This document shows, in pieces, positions 8,881 to 18,025 of a DNA stretch of 64,000 nucleotides (positions are counted from its first letter, which is position 1; each line of letters begins with the position of its first letter). Source of the stretch: Acidimicrobiales bacterium (lineage in GTDB: Bacteria; Actinomycetota; Acidimicrobiia; Acidimicrobiales; DATDAH01); contig JAEUJM010000029.1 of assembly GCA_016794585.1 (NCBI GenBank), positions 62,001-126,000 on the forward strand, in the 5' to 3' direction. Below the pieces are notes generated by a model. It was not told the DNA's origin and searched no databases. It was given only the letters and a program-made list of their open reading frames with translations. The position numbers and the translations under genes are program-made.

Positions 8881-10470
8881 GTGCGCCCACACGCCGCCTT
8901 TCCCGCCGCCCTGCTCGTCGTCGCTCTGGTGGCGGGCGCCTGCTCGTCGGGCGGCAAGTCCGAGGGCACCACCGACACGACCGTCGTCGAGCGTGTCGAC
9001 GGCGCCCCCTTCGGTGCCGACGACCTTGCGCCCCTGCGCCTCGAGCGTGGCGAGCATCCCCGCATCGTCGACGTCGACGGGAATCAGGTGCTGCTGCGCG
9101 GCGTCAACCTCAACACCCTCGCCGAGTACGACCAGCCCAACCCCGACCTCCCGCCGACGTTCGCCTACGACGACGGCGAGTTCGCCGAGATGGCCGCGCT
9201 GGGGTTCGACGTCGTCCGCCTCCTCCTCAGCTGGTCCCGGCTCGAACCCGATCCCGGTGAGATCGACGAGGAGTACCTCTCAGAGGTCCATGCCGCGGTC
9301 GACGCAGCCGCGGCGCAGGGTCTCTACACCGTGCTCGACATGCACCAGGACGCGTACTCGAGCTTCGTGGCCAGCCCGTCCGGGACCACCTGCCCGGACG
9401 GCCAGTCCCCGGCGATCGGGTGGGACGGCGCGCCCGAGTGGGCCACCCTCACCGACGGGGCGTCGACCTGCCGCTCGGACACCGGGGGCCGCGAGAGCGC
9501 CGGGGCGGTGGTGGCGGCATGGAACAACTTCTGGGCGAACACCGAAGGCATCCAGGACCACCTGATCGAGGTGTGGGAGCGGCTGGGCGAGGAGTTCGGC
9601 GCCGAACCGGCCATCGCCGGCTACGACCTGTTGAACGAGCCGGGCTTCGGGCCCGGCGTGGACGGGACGAACGCCGCGCTCGGCGATTTCTACGGCCGCG
9701 CCATCGACGCCGTGCGCCGCGGTGAGGCCGCCGGCGGCGCCGAGACCCCCCACCTGGTGTTCGTGGAGCCGGTGATCCTGTGGTCGGGCCTGGGCGACGC
9801 GCCCGTGCCGACCGACTTCACCGACGATCCCGACGTCGTGTTCTCCCCCCACCTCTACGCCGAGTCGATCTCGTCCGCGGGCGTCACCATCGCGGAGGGG
9901 TTCGCCAACGCCGAGACCACCGCCGCCGCCCTCGACACCACCTTCTGGGTGGGCGAGTACGGGTGGTTCGGCGACCCGGACGAGCAGGCCGGCCTCGTGG
10001 CGGAGTACGCACGCCAGGAGGACCGTCACCTGGTCGGCGGCGCCTGGTGGCAATGGCGCCAGGCCTGTGGCGACCCGCACTCGGTGGGCGTGGGCCCCGC
10101 CTACGAGCCGCCCGAGGTGCTCGTGCACCTGCACCGCACCGCCTGCCCGAGCGGCGAGGACCTGGGGCTGACCCAGCCGTGGGCGACCATCCTCTCGCGC
10201 ACCTATCCCCGGGCCGCGCCGGGGCGCCTCACCCGCCTGCGCAACGATCCCGTGACCGGCGCCGCCCGCATCCGCGGCGAGGTCGACGGCGAAGGCACGC
10301 TCGTGCTCTGGGTGCCCGACCGCGACCTCGGGGTCCCCCTGGTGTCCACCACCACCGGCGCCTCCGGGACCGTCACCGCCGGCGCCGGCGGGTTTCGTGT
10401 CGAGGTGCCCGTGTCCGGCACGTACGAGGTGCGGGTGACCCCGACCGACGCGCTCCAGGTCGGCGGCTGA
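8881..10470 (+). CDS. Lipoprotein glycoside hydrolase family 5 (endoglycoceramidase-like)
   Basis: 529 residues. The N-terminus is a lipoprotein signal with lipobox LVAGAC. The (beta/alpha)8 barrel shows LLRGVNLNTLAEYDQP at strand 1, TVLDMHQDAYS, the acid/base Glu in YDLLNEPGFG near residue 256, and the nucleophile Glu in FWVGEYGWFG near residue 360. The DMHQDAYS and NEP arrangement is that of GH5 endoglycoceramidase-type enzymes, which cut glycans from glycolipids, but glucanase activity cannot be excluded. The last ~100 residues (after SRTYPRAAPG) are a C-terminal beta-sandwich as in that subfamily. GTG chosen because it starts the signal peptide; an ATG lies 8 nt upstream in another frame. 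Confidence 0.88.
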   Translation: MRPHAAFPAALLVVALVAGACSSGGKSEGTTDTTVVERVDGAPFGADDLAPLRLERGEHPRIVDVDGNQVLLRGVNLNTLAEYDQPNPDLPPTFAYDDGEFAEMAALGFDVVRLLLSWSRLEPDPGEIDEEYLSEVHAAVDAAAAQGLYTVLDMHQDAYSSFVASPSGTTCPDGQSPAIGWDGAPEWATLTDGASTCRSDTGGRESAGAVVAAWNNFWANTEGIQDHLIEVWERLGEEFGAEPAIAGYDLLNEPGFGPGVDGTNAALGDFYGRAIDAVRRGEAAGGAETPHLVFVEPVILWSGLGDAPVPTDFTDDPDVVFSPHLYAESISSAGVTIAEGFANAETTAAALDTTFWVGEYGWFGDPDEQAGLVAEYARQEDRHLVGGAWWQWRQACGDPHSVGVGPAYEPPEVLVHLHRTACPSGEDLGLTQPWATILSRTYPRAAPGRLTRLRNDPVTGAARIRGEVDGEGTLVLWVPDRDLGVPLVSTTTGASGTVTAGAGGFRVEVPVSGTYEVRVTPTDALQVGG

Positions 10471-10520
10471 GCACTAGCGTCCCCGGTGATCGAGTCCGAC
10501 CAGGACGGGGGAACACCTTC

Positions 10521-12803
10521 ATGTCCATCCTTGGGAACCGGGTGCTGCGCACCGAGGACCCCGCCTTCCTGACCGTCGGGGGCACCTACGTCGACGACGT
10601 CGTGCTGCCGGGAACGCCGGCCCACGTGGTCTACGTGCGCTCCACCATGGCCAGCGCCCGCCTCCTCGAGGTCGACACCAGCGAGGCGGCGGCGATGCCG
10701 GGCGTGCTCGCGGTGTGGACCATCGACGACGTCGACATCGCCGACCAGGCCCCGTCGATGGGCTTCCTCAACCAGCAGATGCTCCGCCCTCTCCTGGCCC
10801 GTGACGTCGTGCGCTTCGTGGGCGAGCCCATCGCCGCGGTCGTGGCCGAGACCCGCAGTCAGGCCACCGACGCGGCCGAGCTGGTGATCGTCGACTACGA
10901 CCCCCTCGACGCCGTCGTCGACCCCGAGGCCGCCCTCTCGCCGGCCCAGCCCCTCTTCCCCGACGCCGACACCCAGGGCGTCATGTCCATCCCCGCCGGC
11001 GGGATGACCGCGGACTTCTCCGACTGCGAGGTCGTGGTCGAGCAGCGCATCGTCAACCAGAAGGTGGCGCCCTGCCCCATCGAGCCGCGCTCGGCGGCGG
11101 CGTACTGGGACGACGACGGTCGCCTCGTCGTCTACTCCAGCAACCAGGGCGCCCACCCGATCCGGGAGTCCGTGGCCAAGGTGCTCGGCCTCGGCGAGGA
11201 CCAGGTCCGCGTCGTCACCCCCGACGTGGGAGGCAGCTTCGGCTCGAAGTCGAGCGCCTACCCCGAGGACCTCCTCCTCGGCCCGCTGTCCAAGCACCTC
11301 GGCCGCCCCGTGAAGTGGACCGAGACCCGCTCCGAGTCGATGGTGAACCTCGGGCACGGCCGCGCCCAGATCCAGGACGTCACCATCGGCGGCACCCGCG
11401 ACGGCAAGATCACCGCCTACCGCCTGAAGGTCGTCCAGGACTCGGGGGCCTACCCGATGATGGGAGCGATCCTGCCCTTCATGACCCGGATGATGACCAC
11501 CGGCGTCTACGACGTGACCAACGCCGAGTTCAGCGCCGAGTCCGTGGCCACCAACACCACGCCGCTGGTCGCGTTCCGGGGTGCGGGGCGTCCCGAGGCC
11601 GCCGCGGCCATCGAGCGGGCAGTGGACCTCTTCGCCGCCGAGATCGGCAGGGACCCCGCCGAGGTGCGCCGCCGCAATCTCCTCGCCGACGACGCCTTCC
11701 CCTACGACACCCCTGGCGGCGCCACCTACGACATCGGGGCCTACACGGCCGCGCTCGACCTCCTGCTCGAGTCCGCCGGCTACGCCGAGCTGCGGGCCGA
11801 GCAGCAGCGCCGCCGCGACGCCGGCGCCACCAAGGTGCTGGGCCTCGGGCTCTCCGTGTACGTCGAGATCACCGCCCTCGGCGGGGGCTCCGAGTTCGGC
11901 TCCGTCGAGCTGCGGTCCGACGGCACCTTCCTCGCCAAGACGGGCTCGTCCCCCTACGGCCAGGGCCACAAGACGGCCTGGGCCATGCTCGTGGCCGACC
12001 GCCTCGGGGTGCCCATCGACCAGGTCGAGGTCGTGTTCGGCGACACCGACGTCATCCCCACCGGCTCGGTGACCGGCGGCTCCCGCTCGGTGCAGGTGGC
12101 CGGCTCGGCCATCCACGACGCCGCCGGCAAGCTCCACGACCTCGCCCGGGACGCCGCCGCCGACCTGCTCGAGGCCAGTGCCGACGACCTCGTGCTCGGT
12201 GAGCCCGGCGCGGACGGCCGTCGTCGCTTCCACGTGGCCGGCGTGCCCGCGGTCTCCGTGGGATGGGACGAGGTCGCCACGTCGACGGCCGGTGCCAACC
12301 CGCTGGTGGGGGTGTCCGACTTCAACGCCCCGGGCCCGACCTTCCCCTTCGGTGCCCACCTCGCCGTGGTCGAGATCGACACCGAGACCGGTTCGGTCGA
12401 GCTCACCCGCCTCGTGGCGGTCGACGACGCCGGCACCATCCTCAACCCCCTCCTCGCCGACGGCCAGGTGCACGGCGGCCTCGCCCAAGGCGTGGCGCAG
12501 GCCCTGCTCGAGGAGGTGCGCTACGACGAGGACGGCAACCCCCTGACCACCAACTTCATGGACTACGCGGTGATCACCGCCACCGAGCTGCCCATGTTCG
12601 AGCGCATCCCCATGGAGACGCCGACGCCCTACAACGAGCTCGGGGCCAAAGGCATCGGCGAGTCCGGCACCGTCGGCGCCACACCGGCCGTGCAGAACGC
12701 CGTGGTCGACGCCCTCGCCCACCTCGGCGTGCGCCACGTCGACATGCCCTGCACCCCCGAGCGGGTGTGGCGGGCGCTGGAAGACGCCGCCGCCACGGTC
12801 TGA
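10521..12803 (+). CDS. Xanthine dehydrogenase-family molybdopterin-binding large subunit (substrate unknown)
   Basis: 760 residues. The N-terminal domain ([20 protein letters not shown] to about residue 130) and the cofactor domain are both present. Visible motifs: [48 protein letters not shown], and the active-site Glu in [14 protein letters not shown]. The GAGR in [11 protein letters not shown] rather than the CSFR loop argues against aerobic carbon monoxide dehydrogenase form I. The enzyme class hydroxylates aldehydes, purines or aromatic compounds and normally needs FeS and FAD subunits; neither is encoded nearby. A TAGCGT hexamer at 10475-10480 could give a ~35-nt leader. The ATG starts exactly where family homology begins. 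Confidence 0.9.
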   Translation: MSILGNRVLRTEDPAFLTVGGTYVDDVVLPGTPAHVVYVRSTMASARLLEVDTSEAAAMPGVLAVWTIDDVDIADQAPSMGFLNQQMLRPLLARDVVRFVGEPIAAVVAETRSQATDAAELVIVDYDPLDAVVDPEAALSPAQPLFPDADTQGVMSIPAGGMTADFSDCEVVVEQRIVNQKVAPCPIEPRSAAAYWDDDGRLVVYSSNQGAHPIRESVAKVLGLGEDQVRVVTPDVGGSFGSKSSAYPEDLLLGPLSKHLGRPVKWTETRSESMVNLGHGRAQIQDVTIGGTRDGKITAYRLKVVQDSGAYPMMGAILPFMTRMMTTGVYDVTNAEFSAESVATNTTPLVAFRGAGRPEAAAAIERAVDLFAAEIGRDPAEVRRRNLLADDAFPYDTPGGATYDIGAYTAALDLLLESAGYAELRAEQQRRRDAGATKVLGLGLSVYVEITALGGGSEFGSVELRSDGTFLAKTGSSPYGQGHKTAWAMLVADRLGVPIDQVEVVFGDTDVIPTGSVTGGSRSVQVAGSAIHDAAGKLHDLARDAAADLLEASADDLVLGEPGADGRRRFHVAGVPAVSVGWDEVATSTAGANPLVGVSDFNAPGPTFPFGAHLAVVEIDTETGSVELTRLVAVDDAGTILNPLLADGQVHGGLAQGVAQALLEEVRYDEDGNPLTTNFMDYAVITATELPMFERIPMETPTPYNELGAKGIGESGTVGATPAVQNAVVDALAHLGVRHVDMPCTPERVWRALEDAAATV

Positions 12804-12804
12804 C

Positions 12805-12827
12805 CCCGGACGTACCGACGTTCCGGG
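12805..12827. terminator. Candidate hairpin between convergent genes
   Basis: CCCGGACGT and ACGTTCCGGG can pair (one bulged T, 4-nt loop) immediately after the stop of the hydroxylase gene and before the convergent rlmB gene. No U-tract. Confidence 0.4.
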
Positions 12828-12894
12828 TACTCCCCGGGACCCGCTGAGCACACACGGGAGTGCCCAGAACGGGAGGGGGTCGGGTCGGGCGGGC

Positions 12895-13866
12895 TCAGAC
12901 CCGCCGGCGGGCGACCTCGTAGCAGGCGAGGGTGCCGGCGGCGCCGACGTTGAGCGAGCCGAGCGCGCCGCGCAGCGGGATCGACACCACGCTGTCGCAG
13001 CGCTGGGCCACCAGGCGGGAGAGGCCCTTTCCCTCGCTGCCCAGCACCAGCGCCACCGGCTCCTTCGCGAGGGTGAGGTCGAAGAGGGACTGGTCGGCGG
13101 CGCCGTCGAGGCCCACCACCCAGACCCCGAGCTCCTGCAGACGGGTGATGGCGGCGGGGAGCCCCCCCACGAGGCACATGGGCAGGTGCTCGATGGCGCC
13201 GGCCGCGGACTTGGTGACGGTCGGCGACAGGTGCACAGCCCGGTGGCGCGGCAGCACGACGCCGGACACGCCGGCGCACTCCGCCGAACGGAGCAGGGCG
13301 CCCAGGTTCCCCGGGTCGGTGACGCCGTCGACCATGAGCAGGAAGGGCGCCTGGCCGGTGGACCGGTCGCCCGCCTGGGCCAGTTCGTCGAGTGAGTGCT
13401 CGGGCACCGGCTGAGCGAACGCGAGGACCCCCTGCGACGACTCCGTGCGGGCCGTCGAGTCGAACTTGGCCCGGCTCAGCTCGTTCACCGGGACCTTGTG
13501 CTCGTCGGCGAGGTCGATGATGTCGTCGAGGATGGGCGCGTCGTCGAGGCCCGAGCTGAAGATCACCTCGACGGTCTTGCGTCGGCCCGCCAGCAGCAGC
13601 TCGCGGACCGACTGACGGCCCTCCACCTGCTCGCCCCCCAGGCCCCGCTTGTCCACGGGCTTGTTGCGGTTGGGCCGTGCCGGGGGTGCCCCGACGCGGG
13701 CGCCGCTGCGGTCGCCCGATCGCCCGCGACCCGCCGGCGGCTTGCCGCGGCCCTTCCCGCCGCCCCGACCGCCCCCGGACGGCGAGCGGCCCCCGCCCCC
13801 GGAGGAGCGACCACCGCCGCCGGAGCGACCGCCGCCGCCTCGACCGCCCTGGCGGGGCGGGCTCAC
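12895..13866 (-). CDS. rlmB: 23S rRNA (guanosine-2'-O-) methyltransferase RlmB, TrmH/SpoU family
   Basis: 323 residues. The SpoU methyltransferase domain carries the three family motifs: [33 protein letters not shown] and [17 protein letters not shown], forming the trefoil-knot S-adenosylmethionine site; a substrate-binding domain ([17 protein letters not shown]) precedes it. RlmB methylates G2251 in the peptidyl-transferase loop. The first ~75 residues are an unusual low-complexity extension of Gly/Arg/Ser with RGG-like repeats. The GTG start has GGGAGG 5 nt upstream. It is the last gene of an ispD-ispF-rlmB run; the usual actinobacterial order has cysS between ispF and rlmB, missing here. 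Confidence 0.92.
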   Translation of the reverse strand: MSPPRQGGRGGGGRSGGGGRSSGGGGRSPSGGGRGGGKGRGKPPAGRGRSGDRSGARVGAPPARPNRNKPVDKRGLGGEQVEGRQSVRELLLAGRRKTVEVIFSSGLDDAPILDDIIDLADEHKVPVNELSRAKFDSTARTESSQGVLAFAQPVPEHSLDELAQAGDRSTGQAPFLLMVDGVTDPGNLGALLRSAECAGVSGVVLPRHRAVHLSPTVTKSAAGAIEHLPMCLVGGLPAAITRLQELGVWVVGLDGAADQSLFDLTLAKEPVALVLGSEGKGLSRLVAQRCDSVVSIPLRGALGSLNVGAAGTLACYEVARRRV

Positions 13867-13918
13867 GGCCGCCTCCCGGCCGATGCCTGCTGGTGGAGCG
13901 TGGGTGGGGCGAGCAGGG

Positions 13919-14437
13919 TCATGAGGTCTCCACGAGGAGGGCGACGGCGAGGCAGGCGATGCCCTCGGTACGGCCGAGGGCGCCGAGGCCCTCGGCCCGG
14001 GTGGCTTTCACCGACACCGGCGCGCCGACGGCGGAGCCGAGGCGCTGCTGCATGTCGTCGCGGCGGGCGGCCAGCTTGGGGCGCTCGGCGATGACGGTGC
14101 AGTCGACGTTGGCGGGCGACCAGCCGGCGGCGCGCACCCGGGCGGTCACCTCGGCCAGAAGGGCGATGCTGTCGGCGCCGGCCCAGGCGGGATCGGTGTC
14201 GGGGAAGTGCTGGCCGATGTCACCGAGCCCGGCGGCGCCGAGGAGCGCGTCGGCACAGGCGTGGGCCACGGCGTCGGCGTCGCTGTGGCCGCGCAGCGGG
14301 GTCTCGCCGGGGAAGGTGACGCCGCCGAGCGTGAGCACCCGATCACCCGCGTCCTCGTCGTCGCCGAGGAAGGGATGCAGGTCGAAGCCCTGGCCGATGC
14401 GCAGGCCGGCGCCGGCCGCCGGGCGGGCGTCGGTCAC
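13919..14437 (-). CDS. ispF: 2-C-methyl-D-erythritol 2,4-cyclodiphosphate synthase
   Basis: 172 residues. Metal-binding residues are in GQGFDLHPF (Asp and His) and in LRGHSDADAVAHA (His), with the conserved DIGQHFPDTDP following. The enzyme closes the cyclodiphosphate ring in the MEP pathway to isoprenoid precursors. Its GTG start overlaps the ispD stop by 4 bp (GTGA), so translation is coupled, matching the functional pairing of IspD and IspF. Product feeds the polyprenyl diphosphate synthase encoded at 26313. Confidence 0.96.
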   Translation of the reverse strand: MTDARPAAGAGLRIGQGFDLHPFLGDDEDAGDRVLTLGGVTFPGETPLRGHSDADAVAHACADALLGAAGLGDIGQHFPDTDPAWAGADSIALLAEVTARVRAAGWSPANVDCTVIAERPKLAARRDDMQQRLGSAVGAPVSVKATRAEGLGALGRTEGIACLAVALLVETS

Positions 14438-15099
14438 GCGTCGGCCTCGTCGAGCAGGACCGCGGCGATGCGCAGATCACCGGGGTCGGTGATCTTCAAG
14501 TTGTGGGAGCGGCCGGGCACGACCACCACCGTGCCACCTGCGGCCTCCACGAGCGAGGCGTCGTCGGTGGCCTCGCCGCCGGCGGCGTGCGCGGCTCGGA
14601 GGGCGGAGGCCCGGAACGCCTGGGGCGTCTGCACCGCCACGAGGTGGGAGCGGTCGATCACACCTTCGTCGGCGTGGCGGATGGTGTCGTGCACGGCGAC
14701 GCCGGGGACGGCGGCGTCGGCGCCCTGGCGGACCGCGGCGATCACCTCGGCGAAGAGCGAGGCCGGCGCCACCGGGCGGGCGGCGTCGTGCACCACGATG
14801 ACGCCGGCATCGTCGGGCACCGCCGCCAGTCCCGCCCGCACGGACTCGGACCGGGTGGCGCCGCCGGGCACGGAGACGTCGGCTGCGGGCTCCGATCGGC
14901 CGGTGCCGGCGGGGAGCACGCACACCACGCCGTCGCATGCGGCCCGGGCGGCCGCGAGCGACCAGTCGATCACGCGCCGGCCGCGGAGCGGCTCGAACTG
15001 CTTCGGGCCGCCGAAGCGGGCCCCCGAGCCGGCGGCCACGACGACGGCCCAGGTGTCACCACTCGGTGCGGCTTCGTGAGGTGAAGGGGACGGGGGCAC
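14434..15099 (-). CDS. ispD: 2-C-methyl-D-erythritol 4-phosphate cytidylyltransferase
   Basis: 221 residues from the GTG at 15099. The nucleotide-binding signature VVVAAGSGARFGGPKQF is near residue 16, followed by the loop VHDAARPVAP and the late SHNLKITDPGDL that are diagnostic for IspD. It joins CTP with methylerythritol phosphate in the MEP pathway. The open frame extends upstream without homology. The GTG is preferred because TAGATT lies 7 nt upstream (leaderless) and because homology starts about 15 residues later. In mycobacteria carD precedes ispD on the same strand; here a Crp-like gene sits divergently in that place. Confidence 0.95.
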   Translation of the reverse strand: MPPSPSPHEAAPSGDTWAVVVAAGSGARFGGPKQFEPLRGRRVIDWSLAAARAACDGVVCVLPAGTGRSEPAADVSVPGGATRSESVRAGLAAVPDDAGVIVVHDAARPVAPASLFAEVIAAVRQGADAAVPGVAVHDTIRHADEGVIDRSHLVAVQTPQAFRASALRAAHAAGGEATDDASLVEAAGGTVVVVPGRSHNLKITDPGDLRIAAVLLDEADA

Positions 15100-15106
15100 G
15101 ACCTGC

Positions 15107-15116
15107 AATCTACGAT
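15107..15116. promoter_or_regulatory. Overlapping divergent -10 elements of ispD and the Crp-like gene
   Basis: On the minus strand TAGATT (15107-15112) ends 7 nt before the ispD GTG. On the plus strand TACGAT (15111-15116) stands 10 nt before the ATG at 15127. The two hexamers share bases 15111-15112, so polymerase could probably occupy only one direction at a time. Confidence 0.5.
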
Positions 15117-15128
15117 GACGAACGTCAT
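15115..15128. promoter_or_regulatory. Inverted repeat ATGACG-AA-CGTCAT, candidate operator
   Basis: A perfect 6-bp inverted repeat with a 2-nt spacer covers the predicted start site of the Crp-like gene and touches both -10 elements. A homodimeric regulator bound here would block both promoters; autoregulation is a reasonable guess. It is shorter than a classical CRP site. Confidence 0.4.
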
Positions 15129-15786
15129 GGTGGATCAGGGGGTGCTGACCGACGTCGTGCTGTTCCGCGACCTGAGCCCGGACGCGCTCGCGACCGTGAC
15201 CGCGGCTGCTTCGATGCTCACCGTCGAGCGGGGCGACGTCGTGTTCTCCGTCGAGGACGACCCGGACGCGTTGTTCGTGGTCGAGTCGGGCCGCATCGCC
15301 ATCGCCAACAAGTCCGAGGACGGCCGGGAGTCGCTGATCGCTCTCATGGAGCGCGGCGACCTGTTCGGCGAGATGCCCCTCTTCGACGGCCTCCCCCGTT
15401 CGGCCGAGGCGAGGGCCCTCGAGGAGTCGCAGCTCATCGCCATCCCCTACGAGCCCCTGCGCGAGGTGTTCGAGGCCGAGCCCGGGCACCTGTGGCGGGT
15501 CGTCGAACTGCTGGCCGGCCGCCTCCGCACCACCGACGAGGCGCTGGCCGACTCCGTCTTCCTCGACGTCACCGGCCGCACCGCCAAGCGCCTCCTCGAG
15601 CTCGCCGGTGAGAGCGACCACTTCGAGCTGCCCATCACCCAGGAAGAGCTGGCGGGCATGGTCGGCGCCTCCCGCGAGCGGGTCAACAAGGCCATCTCGT
15701 CGTTCATCCGCCTCGGCTGGCTCGAGCCTGCGGACGGCGGGTACACCATCACCAACCGCCAGCAGATGACCATCCGCGCTCGCTGA
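15127..15786 (+). CDS. Crp/Fnr-family transcriptional regulator
   Basis: 219 residues. An N-terminal cyclic-nucleotide-binding beta-roll (DVVFSVEDDPDALFVVESGR to the GDLFGEMPLFDG cassette region, then RSAEARALEES) is followed by a long dimerisation helix and a Crp-type winged helix-turn-helix: LPITQEELAGMVGASRERVN is the recognition helix region. The phosphate-binding cassette has GEMPLFDGLPRSAEA, similar to GcvR-like Crp proteins that can bind cAMP, but ligand choice is uncertain. No Fnr-type cysteine cluster is present. Start: ATG at 15127 is preferred because the predicted -10 overlaps the in-frame ATG at 15115, which would give 4 extra residues. Confidence 0.9.
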   Translation: MVDQGVLTDVVLFRDLSPDALATVTAAASMLTVERGDVVFSVEDDPDALFVVESGRIAIANKSEDGRESLIALMERGDLFGEMPLFDGLPRSAEARALEESQLIAIPYEPLREVFEAEPGHLWRVVELLAGRLRTTDEALADSVFLDVTGRTAKRLLELAGESDHFELPITQEELAGMVGASRERVNKAISSFIRLGWLEPADGGYTITNRQQMTIRAR

Positions 15787-15844
15787 GCGCGCCGGCGTCG
15801 GCTCTCCTACGCTGGGCCCGGGCGCGACGAGCGGGGGGCAGAAC

Positions 15845-18022
15845 GTGCGCGAGCAGCGACGAGTACGACGACACACCGGCCGGTGGACCGGCGCCGCGCT
15901 CCTCCTTGCATTCGTGGCGGCCCTCGCGGTCTCCGCACCGACGGCGTCGGCGACGCCCACCCGAGGGGCCGCCGTCGAGACCGTGCAGCAGTCTCCGAAC
16001 GAACCGACCGCGGTCCAGGTGACGGCGGGGACCGACCACTCCTGCGCGCTCCTCGGCACGGGCGAGGTCAAGTGCTGGGGGGGCAACGCCTACGGCCAGC
16101 TCGGCGTCGGTGACACCGACACCCGCGGGGACACCCCCGGCGAGCTGGGCGATGGGCTCCCGCCCGTCGATCTCGGCGCCGACCGGACCGCCACCGCCAT
16201 CGCCGCCGCGGGCCACCACACGTGCGCGCTGCTCGACGACGGCACCGTGAAGTGCTGGGGCATGAACGACGTCGGCCAGCTGGGCCAGGACGACACCTTC
16301 GGCCACGGCTACAGCACCGGCCAGATGGGTGACACCCTGGCGCCCGTCGACCTGGGCGAGGGCCGCACGGCCGTGGCCATCACGGCGGCGGCTCGCGGCT
16401 GGCACCGGCCCAGCATCGGCTACACCTGCGCGCTGCTCGACGACGGGTCCGTGAAGTGTTGGGGTGGGAATGCCTACGGGCAGCTCGGCCAGGGTGTCCT
16501 GACGCCCCTCGGCGACCAGGACGGCGAGATGGCCGCGTTGGCTCCGGTCGACCTCGGGCCCGGGCGTACCGCCCTGGCCGTCGACGCGGGCGCCGAGTTC
16601 GCCTGCGCGATCCGCGACACCCACGATGTCGTCTGTTGGGGCGAGACGGACGGCGTCCACACCGATCGCCACGACGTGGACGACAGCGTCGGCGACGACC
16701 CCGGCGAGATGGGGAGTGCCCTGGTGCCGGTGAACCTGGGCCCGGGGCGCACGGCCACCGCCATCAGCGTCAGCGACACCCATGCCTGCGCGCTCCGGGA
16801 CGACCAGCGACTGGTCTGCTGGGGCCAGAACAACGACGGCCAGCTCGGCATCGGCACCACCACACCCGCTGGGCTGAGCCAGCCGCTCCCCGACGACCAC
16901 CCCTCGGTGGACCTTGGGACGGGCCGGACCGCGGTCGCCCTCACCACCGGCGGCTACCACCACACGTGCGTGCTGCTCGACGACCAGACCGTGAAGTGCT
17001 GGGGCGACTACCAGCGCGGCACCCTCGGCACCGGCGACCTCCTGCGTCGGGGCGACGGACCCGACGAGATGGGCGATGCCCTCCTCCCGATCGACCTCGG
17101 TCCGGGGCGCACCGCGACGGCGGTGACCCTCGGGGACTTCCACGCCTGCGCGGTCCTCGACGACGGCACCGTGAAGTGCTGGGGCGACAACGAGCGTGGC
17201 CAGCTCGGGCTCGGGGACACGTCCGTACGCGGCGACGCACCCGGCGAGATGGGCGACCAGCTGCCGGCGGTCGACCTCGGGACGCCGGCGCCCGCACTGG
17301 CCGTGGACGTCACCGCCGACCAGACCGAGGTCGAGGCGGGCTCGGCCATCGACTACCACGTCACCGTCACCAACACGGGCAACGTCGACCTCTCTGGCGT
17401 GACCGTGGTCGATCCCGCCGCACCGGCCTGTGCGAGCGACGTCGGGACGCTCACCGTCCGCAACGCGGTCACCGTGGACTGCTCGTACACCACGGCGGCG
17501 AACCACGCCGGCACCTACACCAACGTCGCCACCGCCGACAGCGACCAGACCGAGCCGGTGGACTCGACCCCGGTCGACGTCACCGTCACCCTCACGCACC
17601 AGCCCGACCTCGCCCTGAAGCTCGCCGGTCGGGCCTTCGTCGGCGGCGACGCCTATGGACGCGACGGCGCCGCCCAAGCGGTCGACGCCACACGCCGACG
17701 CGGCGGTCGGGCCACGTTCTACGTTCGCATCGAGAACGACGGCGCGGTGGCCGACACCTTCGACCTGCGACGCGTCGGCACCAGTCCCGGGGTCGACGTC
17801 CGGTTCTTCCGAGGGCGGACCGCCACCGACCTGACCGGAGCGGTCGTGGGACGCACCTACCTCACTCGCCCACTGGCGCCCGGCCAGTCCGTACTGGTGA
17901 GGGTGGAGGCCGTGGCGTCTGCCGGCGCGGCGCCAGGGACGCGCTCGATCGTCCTCCGGAGTCGCTCGACGACCGAGACGACCCGCGTCGACACGGTGCT
18001 CGCCCGGGTGACGGTGCGGTGA
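15845..18022 (+). CDS. Secreted seven-repeat RCC1 protein with DUF11 and C-terminal beta domain
   Basis: 725 residues. A signal peptide (cleavage near APTASATP) precedes seven RCC1-type blades, each with CA(L/V/I)-x-DD-x-x-V-KCWG and GQLG, then a long acidic loop GD-x-PGEMGD between blades that is longer than in the 4546-5817 protein. Residues ~480-590 are a DUF11/CARDB-like beta-sandwich (YHVTVTNTGNVDLSGVTVVD), and the last ~130 residues form another beta domain (YVRIENDGAVADTFDLRRVG). No anchor is visible. The gene has TACGCT at 15808-15813 and a G-rich leader before the GTG. It is probably an extracellular adhesion or scaffold protein; the function is unproven. Confidence 0.88.
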   Translation: MREQRRVRRHTGRWTGAALLLAFVAALAVSAPTASATPTRGAAVETVQQSPNEPTAVQVTAGTDHSCALLGTGEVKCWGGNAYGQLGVGDTDTRGDTPGELGDGLPPVDLGADRTATAIAAAGHHTCALLDDGTVKCWGMNDVGQLGQDDTFGHGYSTGQMGDTLAPVDLGEGRTAVAITAAARGWHRPSIGYTCALLDDGSVKCWGGNAYGQLGQGVLTPLGDQDGEMAALAPVDLGPGRTALAVDAGAEFACAIRDTHDVVCWGETDGVHTDRHDVDDSVGDDPGEMGSALVPVNLGPGRTATAISVSDTHACALRDDQRLVCWGQNNDGQLGIGTTTPAGLSQPLPDDHPSVDLGTGRTAVALTTGGYHHTCVLLDDQTVKCWGDYQRGTLGTGDLLRRGDGPDEMGDALLPIDLGPGRTATAVTLGDFHACAVLDDGTVKCWGDNERGQLGLGDTSVRGDAPGEMGDQLPAVDLGTPAPALAVDVTADQTEVEAGSAIDYHVTVTNTGNVDLSGVTVVDPAAPACASDVGTLTVRNAVTVDCSYTTAANHAGTYTNVATADSDQTEPVDSTPVDVTVTLTHQPDLALKLAGRAFVGGDAYGRDGAAQAVDATRRRGGRATFYVRIENDGAVADTFDLRRVGTSPGVDVRFFRGRTATDLTGAVVGRTYLTRPLAPGQSVLVRVEAVASAGAAPGTRSIVLRSRSTTETTRVDTVLARVTVR

Positions 18023-18025
18023 GCC

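Noticed and set aside
10521-12803. Aerobic carbon monoxide dehydrogenase large subunit
   Set aside because: The active-site loop typical of form I enzymes is replaced by [11 protein letters not shown], and coxS/coxM genes are absent.
10203-12851. 882-codon minus-strand ORF opposite the molybdenum hydroxylase gene
   Set aside because: Antisense shadow: Gly/His/Val-rich, no motifs, and third-position GC bias fits the plus-strand gene.
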